Shown: piece by piece, positions 9,398 to 18,476 of the stretch
Position numbering within the stretch: the first letter of the stretch is position 1
Layout: every line of letters starts with the position of its first letter
DNA from: Seminavis robusta
Lineage: Eukaryota > Bacillariophyta > Bacillariophyceae > Naviculales > Naviculaceae
Reading direction: 5' to 3'
NCBI GenBank assembly: GCA_903772945.1
Contig: CAICTM010001325.1
Span: forward strand, 1 to 31,728
Length of the DNA: 31,728 bases
Notes under the pieces: model-generated
What the model was told of the DNA's origin: nothing
What the model saw: the letters and a program-made list of their open reading frames with translations, nothing else
Databases searched by the model: none
Translations under genes and position numbers: made by a program

Positions 9398-10016
9398 CTG
9401 ATTACAGGCAACCTGAGGCAACACCAGCCTCTAGGTAGGCAACACCAGATACCATTACAAGTCTATGCCCTTGCTATTTGATCACAGCAAGTGCACAGGA
9501 GTGTGAGGGTACCCAGAATCCCAAACCTACAATCCTACAAACCAAATCATCATAACATCCGCCTTTAATAGGCAATGCCGTAACCATCAATGGCCACAAC
9601 TACACGGCCAACAACCATCAATGGCTACATCAACAGCCAGCATCGATGGCAACAACAGCCAACAACGGCATCTACCACTACCAAACCGATTACAATGAAT
9701 CGACCAAACCAAATCCAAATTGCATCTACAATAACGGCAACTGCAACAACAGCAGAACGACAGTGAACGTTGAACCGAGTAGCTAGCTACAAGCAAGCCA
9801 CTCAAGAGTTCACAAGACAAGGAACCAAGCCACAGGATGGCTGGAGCATTCAGAGTTTGACCCACAAGCGGGAACCTGACCAATAGAAACAACAAGAGGG
9901 TGCACACCTCAGCTCCACTGCAACTACTGTACAGAGATTGCAACCAACCTAGTCTCACACCAACAACAGAAGTACACCAGTACAACAAATCAAGCCAACC
10001 ATAGATACAACTACGG

Positions 10017-10125
10017 ACAACTACAAGTCCTGCCACAGCCAACTCACAGGAGTGTAAGAGCAGTGACAGAACCAACACTTGTCCGGCCACAGCCATCTCA
10101 CAGGAGTGTAAGAGCAGTGACATCA
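10017..10125 (+). repeat. Tandem module of about 54 bp with GCCACAGCC and GTAAGAGCAGTGACA
   Basis: Two adjacent units share GCCACAGCCA, CTCACAGGAGTGTAAGAG and CAGTGACA. A degraded third unit appears at about 11122-11163, where AAGTCCTGCCACAGC recurs together with CTCACAGTAGTG. Confidence 0.7.
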
Positions 10126-10344
10126 CCAACCAAGGGATCTACCGACTACATCACCATCGAACCATCATCGACCGTGACACGTCCAGGTCCAGTGGAGCCC
10201 ATCAAGTTGGAGCATCCACAACTACTACCGAATCCTTCCTTAAAAGTATCCAAACTTCCAAGGGCTTCTAGCCCCAACTCAAAGTATCATTGTGGCAAGG
10301 AACTTCCTCCTAGTTCCAGCTACTACAACAGTTCTCCCACGTGT

Positions 10345-12306
10345 CGCTATAGCCTGACTTCCCAGTCTCAGCTACGGCAACACCAAATGACGGTACCAAG
10401 CGTACCAAGTGACGGCACCAGTCACCACAAGTGATGACACCAGCAGTCACGAGTCTCACATGAGTATAAACAACCATGACAAGAGGAAACAATAACTCAA
10501 CCATTTCCTCATTCCATCTTCAGACATCGAGACCATCCAAGAACTAGGTTCAGTTGAACCCAACATGTCCGTGACTTCCAAGCTACATCATTTGCAGCTT
10601 CAATGCACCTTCCAATAGGGCATCACTTCACACAAGTCTACGACTTCCAGAAGCTTCAACCAGCTTCCATCTACGAAGGGCTTCCAGCCCCATCAAGTGT
10701 CAATGCAGCCGAACTTCCCAGTCCGAGCCGCAGGTACACCAAGTGACGGTATCATCCGACACCAGTCTTCCAGGAGTGGCACCACTCTCAGAAGGAGTGC
10801 CAGCCACAAAGACTTTTCTGATGATGACAATGTCCGTATTGTCTCATCTCCACCGCTCAGCTTCTCGTTACCAAGCGGGATGCCGAGCAACTACTTCCAA
10901 GGTTTGTTCTGGACCCATTGCAAGCCAGTCGGCACGACGACGTGAGACTTGGATTACAAAGCCTTTCCAAGGCAGGAGCCTGCTTACCCAAGCACTGATA
11001 GACACTTTGAGTGCTATCGATTCTCAGGAATCCTAGAGGCACCGCCTCAAGCTCCACAGCAATCCAAGTTGCATCCAATGTCCAAACAAACCAAGCCAGC
11101 TTTGGCTACAACAAGTACAAGTCCTGCCACAGCTAGCTCACAGTAGTGTGCCAACAGTGACAGCAGGAGTGGTATTGATAAAGTTGTACCCACCAAAACC
11201 AAAGTCTCAAACCTTTTTCAACCTTCCTTTGTATTCTCCGATCGATCTATCCAGATTGACACACCAGATCGACTGACAAGACACGATCATGCCAGATCGA
11301 ATGACACGATGCGATCGAATCACAAGCAGCGACCACGAGATCAATTCAGTTTGACTCTCGCGATCGACTCAGAAGATCCATCATGAGATTGCAAGTGCGA
11401 CCACAGAAGCCTATCTAGGCAGAGCAAGCTTACTCAAGCAAGGGTAGCCACACACCAGTGCTACCGGGATATCTTCTGCAGAGGATTCCCACAGTTCCAC
11501 AGGAACAGTTCCACCATGGAACCAGCTCACAGCAAGCAACAGTTCGACGGAACGCCACAAGTTGCCAGCACCCATCTACAAGAGGTGCAAACCAAGGTCC
11601 ACATCAAGCAAGCACACATTCATGTACAACAAGTCACAGCCATTCGATTCCAAAGAAGAGGAGGCCGTGATGAAGGAAGAAGCTTCCCCAGCTGGGAAGA
11701 AGAGGATTCCATTCCTCTGGAAAAGACAACAGCAGGACATCCAACACTGCTTGGACATCCAACACTGCTTGGACATCCAACACTGCTTGGACATCCACAA
11801 GAAGAGACAGCTCACGTTCCATTCCAACAATGGACAACAAGCTGACTCCAGATAGCTACCAAGCTACTGCACAGACTCATGCTCACCTGATTTCCAAATC
11901 CAGTATCAAGCCTGAATGGATTGATGTTTCCACACATCATTGACGATTGAGACCATGGCATATCAATGTCCAGTTCAGTCTACACCGCCAGCCAAGAGCA
12001 CAGTCTGAGTCTACGCGAATGCAGCCGGAACTTCCTAGTTTCCAGCTACAGCAATACCAAGTGACCGTAACTTCCCAGTCCACGGTTCAACAAGTGATCG
12101 GAACTTCCCAGTTTCGAATACAGCAACATCAAGTGACGGCATCAATTGCCACAGCAAGTCATACAGGAGTGGCAACACTCACAGGAGTGGTAGCCACAGT
12201 TGCTTTTCATGACGACACTGTCCACATGTCCACATTGACTGTGACAGATTTGTCAGCACTGCTATGGATGACAAGCTTCTCGCCACCAAGCGGAATGCCG
12301 AGCAAC
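10345..12306 (+). repeat. Long-period degenerate module (three copies) in the LTR element interior
   Basis: A module of the type ACTTCCCAGTC, then AGCTACRGCAAYACCAA, then GTGACGG recurs near 10357, 10713 and 12026-12140. Two of the copies end in a matching tail: GACRAYGTCC... and AGCTTCTCG... followed by CCAAGCGGGATGCCGAGCAAC-like sequence at about 10830-10891 and 12210-12306. The interior therefore grew by duplicating segments rather than by decay of coding sequence alone. Confidence 0.55.
11735..11797 (+). repeat. 18-bp tandem minisatellite, three and a half copies
   Basis: GGACATCCAACACTGCTT repeats exactly three times (11735-11788), with a partial fourth unit. It lies in the non-coding interior of the LTR element. 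Confidence 0.9.
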
Positions 12307-12409
12307 CTAGCAATTGGTCTCTCTCGACCAACAACTGTTCCTTATGGAGCAACCATCATTACATTAATTATTCGTTCCACGGTATCCTTTATGGAACCGT
12401 GCAGGAGTG

Positions 12410-12663
12410 TGTTGGAGGTTGTATTACAGACACCTCAATACAAATTAGTCGTTTATCCCAATCTAGTTATAGGGGATATCTATATCTATTCTCTAGTTAC
12501 ATACATGGGGAGTTTAACTGATCTATATGGTCACCCCCTTCACTATATCCTTTGAAGTTGAATCAATCCCAGAAAACATGGAGAAAGATCACTTCTTGGA
12601 AATAGCTTAACAGTAAAACAGTATTTTACCTTTACTAAGCTAGAGTGTTACTAGAAACCAACA
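12410..12663 (+). repeat. 3' LTR (254 bp)
   Basis: This copy appears identical to 7329-7582, including the TGTTGG and CCAACA ends. The right target duplication CCCTT (12664-12668) follows directly. The upstream sequence GCAGGAGTG is a weak purine-rich tract that would serve as the plus-strand primer site. Confidence 0.92.
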
Positions 12664-12875
12664 CCCTTTGCGCCTACCTTTGGTCCAGCAACCGACCAAC
12701 CATGCACGTCCCTCCACTTGTGAGACCCCATCTCACATTGTGTTCCACTAGCAGTCGATGCCGAGTGGCCCATGAATGTTCCGTTCATGGGGAGAGTATG
12801 TACTGTAGTTAGTTAGTAACTAATCGTATATCGTGGCATTCCCATGAGAGCGGATCCATACGCACTCGTGGGGAG
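12664..12875. other. Right flank of the LTR insertion
   Basis: No gene is supported. There is a small stem, CCCATGAA/TTCATGGG (about 12769-12791), and a GTTAGTTAGTAACTAA stretch. Confidence 0.4.
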
Positions 12876-13399
12876 CGATAACTTTTAGGAGCGAGAGCTC
12901 TGGATCCCGTCAGAGATAGCTCCAACAGATATGCTGGCCTACAGCTCCAGCACCCGCAGCTGGCTTATCTCCAGCCAAAGCAGCAAGAAAGGATCGTCCT
13001 TTCTACATAGTTAAGAAAATAGTCAAGAAGATTGAGACCGATCCTTAGCTTGTAGCCCTTGTGTCCGCAGAGTTGATACCATCTGTTGAGGCCGGGCAGA
13101 AGAGTAGGAGGTAGCAATAGTACTGTTCCCAGACTGCCACTGCACGATTGAATAACGAAGGCCCCCAGCTCCTGAGGTGAGCTGGCCCAAAAGGGCCCAG
13201 CAGAGAGCTCTGCTGGCCCTCCTGTCTGACTGACAGGGCCAAGTCCTTGGTTTGGTGCCTACTGAAGGTGTTGGAACACTCCTGAGGCACGACAAGGCTC
13301 CCTGAACTGCCTGACTACCGCTGTACCTGAGGAAGGGTTTCAGCGAGCCCCAGTCCACTACTTGGGTATTGGAACTGAACCTTCCAGAAACTTATTGGA
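12876..13399. repeat. Interspersed repeat, copy B (direct partner at 3662-4199)
   Basis: It matches copy A from CGATAAC to CTTATTGGA. It is 14 bp shorter through many scattered 1-3-nt gaps, such as CTACCATAG in A against CTACATAG in B, and GACGAGGTGAGC against GAGGTGAGC. Substitutions are few compared with the gaps. Confidence 0.85.
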
Positions 13400-13758
13400 G
13401 GGCATCAGCCTCCGGCTGCTTGTTCTCTTTATTTATACCGGTAATACAGTAGGTGGATTGCACGGTACCATGCAGTAGTCTATAGAAGCCAGCGAAACTC
13501 TCTGCCACAAGCTAGCTAGCAAATACTTTTTGATACTACAAGCTGATCTATACCATAGGCTGTGTTAGCTAGGGCATGGAGTCGAGTGACAGTCAGTGTG
13601 AATATTGCTGATGATGGTAGCAAAGGATCGGAATCCAACTCGAGCCAGGATATCGAACGATGTCTGGCTAGAGTGCTCTCAAACGTGATCAGATTACAAC
13701 CGAGCCATCTCGATCAACTCGCTTCATCCGCCGTAGTTGCTGTGCTTCCTCCGGCTGT
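13400..13758. other. Spacer 3' of the truncated secreted-family copy
   Basis: A plus-strand open frame crosses this region but runs antisense to the family copy and shows no resemblance to known proteins. Weak similarity to the family's middle section may continue on the minus strand (a YPVS-like followed by an ANCSAS-like segment at about 13760-13830). Confidence 0.35.
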
Positions 13759-14070
13759 TCAACCGACTCTCGCACTTGCACTGCAATTTGCACGCCTTAT
13801 AGTGAGCGAAACCGGGTACGCAACTGGAAACTGTTGTATTCTTCTTGTTGTTTTGCTTGTGGTTGGAGCTGCTTGGCAAGAACTCGCACCTGTGACACAG
13901 CTGATAGGGAAGCAGCGCCTTTTGTTGCGCAAAAGACCAGTTCTGGCGCAATCCCAGTTGGTGGGGCAATCGGCGGCCGAGTCACATTTTTGGGCAGACA
14001 CCGTGTTGCTCAGGAGGAGGAGGAAGGGGATCATCATGGCAGGTGCACAAGGCCTTGAGTGACGCTTCAA
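13759..14070 (-). pseudogene. Secreted Cys-rich protein family, truncated copy (member 1)
   Basis: On the minus strand it keeps the signal peptide (MMIPFLLLLSNTVSA) and the N-terminal Cys-rich module (CDSAADCPTNWDCARTG, later RRCFPISCVTGA). It then jumps to QQFPVAYPVS and ANCSAS, which fit the family's ATYPVP and ANYSAC segments. About 50 residues in between are missing or replaced, and the frame stops soon after, so the C-terminal half is absent. The Met could be the one at 14070 or the MM ten residues further in; the relatives favour a start near the hydrophobic stretch. It is arranged head to tail with member 2 (14330-15299). Confidence 0.6.
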
Positions 14071-14329
14071 TTTTGTGGTGTCTCACGATACATTTAGTAA
14101 AATCAATCTTTTCTTTTACATCTCTAGATAGTCGAGATTTGGCCCACCAGGAATACAGTATTTCCCAGTTGTCACAAATTCTTCCAAGTTTTCACAAGTT
14201 TTTCCATCGAATCTGATCAAAATCCGAGCCAAGACTCAGTCCTTGATAGACAGGATGGCTGCAGCTTCCTCCTTGAATCAACACAAATAAAACATCTACC
14301 ATCTCTGCAAGATGGCTTCTTCTTCTCCA

Positions 14330-15299
14330 TCAAGGTACTCTCAAAGCTGTGGACGCGATGCACGAAGAGTAGCCTCCAAGTGCAACCCCAAGACTAGGTC
14401 CAAAAGTAATCTGGGTGATTAGAGTTAATGCAGCAACAGGAAAGTAAGAGCTAGCTACCACCAGAGCATTTGGAACAGCAAGACGTATCTGTCTCACCTC
14501 TGTAATTGTCGCACCGCTAGAGCTTTCGTTCTCTGGCAACCAACAGACCTGGATCCCAAAACCAACAGACCTGGATCCCAAAAATTGCGATGGTCGTAAC
14601 AGGGACACAGGAAAGGCAATAGCCATCAAAAAAAGATGCGGTGAGGTTTGTTAAAACACTGCCAGGAGCCTCATCGATGCCATTGAAGACTTGAAGTAGC
14701 AAATCCAGACCAACATCTGCACCAGCAAGACCACCGAAACAGCTGAAATCTAGTTGGGCATTAGCTTGTCGACCATTGATTTCAACTGACGAAAAAGTAG
14801 CTTTTCCAAAAAACGACAAGAGGGCAGCAACACTCAATTGCAGGCCAGGCCAAACGTCACCATTATTGATAAATCCTGAGTACTGTCGCTCAGGAGGAGT
14901 TGGAGAGGCACAAGCAGAATAGTTGGCCTTGAATACATCCAAATACGGAACCGGGTGGGTTGCAAAGGCTTCTGCAAGAAGACTGTTTGCATCACTATCA
15001 TCATCACCACCACGAAGCGCCAGAAAGTTTCGGTTTGTCAATCCAGTTGTTGTTTTGATTTCGTCAAGATAGACTTGAGCATTCAAGCCACTTTCTATCA
15101 TAGCGTTCGCAGCACCAGTGACACAGCTGATAGGGAAGCAGCGCTTTTTGCGCAAAAGACCAGTCCTTGTGCAATCCCAGTTTGTGGGGCAATCGGCGAC
15201 CGAGTTGCATACTTGGGCTGACACCGTATTGCTCAGTAGGAGGAGGAGGAAGGGGGCCATCATGGCAAGGCCTTGGGCAACATGGTGAAAGCAAATCAT
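14330..15299 (-). pseudogene. Secreted Cys-rich protein family, frameshifted copy (member 2)
   Basis: Exon 1 (15299-14498) starts MICFHHVAQGLAMMAPFLLL, a signal peptide ending in VSAQ. It continues with CNSVADCPTNWDCTRTG, RKKRCFPISCVTGAANAM and FLALRGGDDDSDAN, closely matching the intact member 3. Intron 14497-14411 (GTGAGA...CCCAG, 87 nt) sits at the same place as in member 3, and exon 2 (14410-14330) gives ITFGPSLGVALGGYSSC. A 22-bp tandem duplication (14540-14583) just after FGIQVCW shifts the frame, so translation would end at VARERKL without reaching the last exon. Without the extra unit the predicted length is about 286 residues. The start is placed at the Met that aligns with member 3; the open frame upstream of it is not conserved. 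Function unknown. Confidence 0.75.
14540..14583. repeat. 22-bp tandem duplication that frameshifts member 2
   Basis: Two exact units of CCAACAGACCTGGATCCCAA plus AA lie side by side. Member 3 has a single unit at the matching place. Because 22 is not a multiple of three, the extra unit breaks the frame. Confidence 0.9.
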
Positions 15300-15474
15300 T
15301 GGCACCTTTAGAGAGATTTCAAGAAGGAGGGACAAATAATGCACTCCTGAACTGAATAGAGCATAGGGGAATCCACCGCCGCAAGTATGGGGCTTGTGGG
15401 AGAGATGTCCATCACAACCTTGAAAACGGATTATATTACTTCGATTTCCAGGTTTGGTGCGCCGCGACATGCGT

Positions 15475-15538
15475 TGGTTCCATGACAGGTACCAGAGGTG
15501 CGACGTACGACTGTGGTTCCATGACAGGTACCAGAGGT
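15475..15538. repeat. 39-bp-period repeat, two copies
   Basis: A 25-bp block starting TGGTTCCATGACAGGTACC occurs at 15475-15499 and 15514-15538, about 200 bp upstream of member 2. A degraded third unit (CCTGGTACCATAG) follows. Confidence 0.85.
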
Positions 15539-15660
15539 ATGGTACGACTGTGCCTGGTACCATAGGGGCCTTCCCTCTCCCGCTGCTCCATCATTTTATG
15601 ATAGATGACATTGTAATATCTACTGCACGTTTTCCAAAATCATCTAACTGGGGAGAGAGG

Positions 15661-15688
15661 TGCTCTGTGCTCTGTGCTCTGTGCCCTG
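15661..15688. repeat. TGCTCTG heptamer microsatellite
   Basis: There are three exact units and a fourth with one change (TGCCCTG). Confidence 0.9.
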
Positions 15689-15739
15689 TGGCTTCAGTTG
15701 TGGTGGCTGTTCCGTCGAAGAAATTTTGAAAACACGGAG

Positions 15740-15835
15740 CAGCGATGAATCGAATGATTCGATTCAATCGAATCGAGTGACAGTCGAATCTACGAATCTA
15801 ATGATATATCGAACTTCATCGAATAATCATTCGAT
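15740..15835. repeat. TCGAAT/ATTCGA-rich block
   Basis: Many overlapping copies of GAATCGAATGATTC-type sequence occur. A second block of the same kind lies at about 16526-16560, on the other side of the MITE at 16022-16429. Confidence 0.6.
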
Positions 15836-16021
15836 TGTCCGACCAGCATGCAATTTCCTCCACCAACCAATCATCTTCGCAGTTCTCTCCCATCTTCAGT
15901 CTTCATTCATGCATGAAGAAGGAATGATGAATCGAATCCAGTCAGCCACCCACCACCGCAGCCACTGCTTTGCCTAGTAGCCTCACCCCCTTGCTCCTTA
16001 AAACGTATCTATTAGTATTTA

Positions 16022-16429
16022 CCTCGGCAGTCTTGCTGCCAGAGCCCTCAACCCCTTTAATTGTGTTTCCTGCTACGGTGGTCCCTGCAGGTATAAGGAT
16101 AGGGTTAGAATACAAATAAGTCAGCAAAAACTAAAAAAGTATCCTAGGATGGTGCTTTTAAACCAGCTAAGGCTATTTGCATGCATCCTAGTAGGGGGGT
16201 CTGCTTCTACCAGGAAAAACTCTAAAGCTAGCAAAAGCTATATAACGAGTATTCTAGCTAGCTTGGGGTATCTGCTTCTAGCTTGCTATGGGAATCTGCT
16301 TCTAGCTAGGGGATCTGCTTCTAGCTATTTAAGCGCAAGTTAAGCACTAGCTAAGCACTACATGTATCTACTTCTAGCTAGCTAGCTAATAGGGGTATCT
16401 GCTTCTACACTGAAACCTTTCTGCCGAGG
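16022..16429 (+). mobile_element. MITE, copy 1 (CCTCGGCAG termini, TTA duplication)
   Basis: The 408-bp element starts CCTCGGCAG and ends CTGCCGAGG, flanked on both sides by TTA (16019-16021, 16430-16432). It contains several short repeats of ATCTGCTTCTAGCTAG and no coding capacity. A 413-bp copy lies inverted at 25588-26000. A 3-bp TTA target duplication fits PIF/Harbinger-type transposons, but the perfect terminal match is only 9 bp, so the superfamily is tentative. Similarity between the copies continues about 22 bp beyond the right end (to about 16453). Confidence 0.75.
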
Positions 16430-16775
16430 TTACACAGCTCCGCTGGCTTAATTTTTATTTCTTTGTCATTCCCATCAGTGGAAGGGGGGCGATTCATTCC
16501 ATTTTTGAAAATTGTAAAAATCAAAGTTCGAATCGAATGATTCAATCGATTGATTGATCAGTTCATTCAAATTTCCACTTTTTGGATTCTTCAATAAGTC
16601 AAATTCATGTTTCTGTATTTTTTAGTTTTAGGAATATCTTTTCGGATCTGGTCCTCGAGAATAAGTTGGACACTTCCATCTTCCTTTGACTTCTTGTCAT
16701 GCACTCGTGGCCTTGTCTGTTTCTGTTTGTCGACAACAAACCAACTCCCATCTGATTGATTGGATTGGATTGATA
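16430..16775. other. Spacer between MITE and the plastid-leader gene
   Basis: It holds the 22-bp MITE-linked flank, a second AATCGAATGATT-rich block (16526-16560) and AT-rich DNA. A TTGATTGGATTGGATTGAT microrepeat lies just before the next start codon. No gene is supported. Confidence 0.4.
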
Positions 16776-17330
16776 ATGCATCTGTGTGTATCTTCTGCCT
16801 ATGTGCTGTTGGTGGCTCTGCTAGCAGCACTGATAGTCTCCTGTGCTGTGAATGCCTTTGTTCCACTGGCTGCCTACTACTTCTAGGGTTTCCAGTCGTA
16901 CCAGCCACGTGGTGGTGAATGCCAAATCCTCGTCCAAGGCAGCAACATCCAATAATGATGGTGTAGATAAGAACAAATTGGCCGCTCTGGACGGCGTCAT
17001 TAATCAAGTTGAATTGCTTATCCTATGGGCGTGGCTCGATGTCATTGATTCTGTGGCAGCACTGGTCCCTCGTGCCGAACTCGAAGGAGATATGAGTGAT
17101 TCTCAAATTGGGTTACAGGCGAGACTCATGTCATGTACAAGGCCATGCGGAAAATTACGGGATCTCTCACGGCTTCTCAGACGGTTGTCATTTTTCTCAA
17201 TCCTCAATTTGAAGATCCAAGGTGCGTGTGTATCGATCGGAGTGCACGCTTCAGGTCAGGTGTACGAATTATGACAGCTTCCATCACACCCACTGGTGCA
17301 CTCCAGCTACCGGTAGAGCTTCTCGAGCTC
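16776..17330 (+). pseudogene. Gene with plastid-type leader, broken by frameshifts
   Basis: The first segment, MHLCVSSAYVLLVALLAALI and then [10 protein letters not shown], is a signal peptide followed by an AFVP-type motif, the diatom signature for import into the complex plastid. After NAFVP the frame shifts to one reading [20 protein letters not shown] and [16 protein letters not shown] (to about 17100). It then shifts again to [20 protein letters not shown] and [16 protein letters not shown]. At least two small indels would be needed to join these. I do not recognise the mature protein; it is hydrophilic and mostly helical in look. The shifts could be sequence errors or real decay. Confidence 0.5.
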
Positions 17331-17939
17331 TGACCTGGACTGAGATTCGCGACCCGAAAGTGGCGGCGTCGGTGTACTAGTACTACAGTAGTAGTCTACA
17401 TGCACCGTAAGGGAGCTCTCGTTTTGAGCCCAATCAAAATACGGTACAGTGTACGTGGATAGCTCTTCTTCTCCTTTGACAACGGGCAGTGTCTCTGCCA
17501 CCCCCTGGTACTAGTCTATACTTTTACCATAGAAGCAAGCAAGCAAGCGAGATTTGGAGGTGGTCTAAAAGCAAGTCGACAGCCAGTGCAGCAGTAGCGG
17601 TCTTTGAGGGATGATAGTAGAGAAGACCGGCTCAGTCAGTAATGCAGAAGACCCAGATAGTTTTATTATTTGGACTCGACTCTTTCCACAGTTTCCTCCA
17701 TGCCGAGAAGGCTGGACGGGTGCTCGCTCTGCGACTGCTTGTTCCCACAGTGCTCTATTAGATTTGGAAGGTCGTGGTGTAGATAGCTAAGATAGCTACC
17801 GTTTCATAGCTAGCAGACTCGGCTTTCGCCAGCAGCCAGACATGTAGACATTTAGAACATGCATGTAGGTGGCGAGCTTTCAGATAGCCAACACCCCAAG
17901 ATACCGGTACCGTACCGGTACAGTATCCCTTCGAACACA
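17331..17939. other. Intergenic, no supported gene
   Basis: It holds an AAGC microsatellite near 17535, a CTAGTACTACAGTAGTAG stretch, and the self-complementary ATACCGGTACCGTACCGGTA near 17900. No coding or RNA feature is supported. Confidence 0.4.
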
Positions 17940-18243
17940 CCATCGGAAGTCTGGACATTATTGTGAGCTTGTTATCAGTCAGTGATTGATAACCACTGCC
18001 CACAAAATTTATTTAATTAATTTTAAAATTGCTACTCAGGACTCTGGAGTACTGAGCAATCAGGAAGTTCGAGAATAATACCCCCATGACTGACATACGT
18101 ACATTCTCACCATTGATGTTTAATAATGTACAATACCGAGAGGTGTGGAGGCTGGGGCATATATCATATAGTTGTGGACAAAAAGTGACCATGTACGATG
18201 TATGTCTAAAGACAGCTGCCTCACTTTTTCTTTCCTGTCACCG
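17940..18243 (+). repeat. Left arm of a diverged inverted repeat enclosing the GPCR pseudogene
   Basis: Collinear blocks CCATCGGAAG, ATTGTGAGCTTG, TTGATAACCACTG, AAGTTCGAGAATA, GTTGTGGACAAAA and CCTCACTTTTTCTT occur here in order. The same blocks occur in the same order on the minus strand at 22183-21930. The arm lies directly upstream of the receptor start codon, so it probably includes that gene's promoter. Confidence 0.75.
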
Positions 18244-18476
18244 CGTCTCATAATGATCAATCGCCGCAAGCAAGCAATAGTTTATGTATAGGTTCTTGTC
18301 TATCTTTTTGCTTGGATTGCCAACAAGAGTTGAGTGTTGAGTGTTGACAGCGAAACCAACGACCAAGAGACTGCGAGTTGAGTTGAGTTCTTCAAAAAAG
18401 AGTCCTTCTTGTCACTTGCTTTCCCACAAAAAAAAGAGTTCAGGTGCTGTACGCACTGTACATCACATCATCGACC

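Larger units (their letters stand above)
8066..12409 (+). repeat. Twelve dispersed same-strand copies of CAGGAGTG inside the LTR element
   Basis: I find the octamer starting at 8066, 8134, 8872, 9055, 9230, 9496, 10047, 10101, 10771, 12164, 12182 and 12402. All are on the plus strand. The last copy ends at 12409, the base before the 3' LTR, which is where the polypurine tract should be. Several are preceded by CTCA or ACA. Chance expectation over 4.8 kb is below one copy. Confidence 0.75.
7329..12663 (+). mobile_element. Complete young non-autonomous LTR retrotransposon (LARD-like), 5.3 kb
   Basis: Two 254-bp direct repeats (7329-7582 and 12410-12663), identical as far as I can read, each begin TGTTGG and end CCAACA. 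The element is flanked by the 5-bp duplication CCCTT (7324-7328 and 12664-12668), so it is a full insertion and, given matching LTRs, recent. The 4,827-bp interior has no gag, protease, reverse transcriptase, RNase H or integrase motif in any frame. Its plus strand is rich in C and A and is built from degenerate modules. Large non-coding interiors of this kind define LARD-type elements, mobilised by enzymes supplied in trans. The orientation is taken from the primer-binding site, which sits right after the 7329-7582 LTR. The superfamily of the helper (copia or gypsy) cannot be told without a relative. Confidence 0.92.
15300..16021. other. Upstream region of member 2 and repeat-rich spacer
   Basis: The 20 bases before the start of member 2, read on the minus strand, contain CTCTCTAAAGGTGCC, which is also found before member 3, so the proximal promoter or leader is shared. 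The rest holds the tandem repeats listed separately and no supported gene. Confidence 0.5.

Noticed and set aside
9587..10129. Minus-strand frame of 180 residues rich in Leu, Cys and Val
   Set aside because: It is the antisense of CA-repeat DNA, which automatically gives hydrophobic, membrane-like residues.
3662..13399. Repeats A and B as LTRs of one large outer element
   Set aside because: There are no TG...CA ends, no target duplication, and the ends do not flank a retroviral coding region. They are left as an unclassified repeat.
13562..14062. Plus-strand 166-residue frame
   Set aside because: It overlaps the minus-strand secreted-family copy, which has a signal peptide and conserved cysteines; the plus frame resembles nothing.
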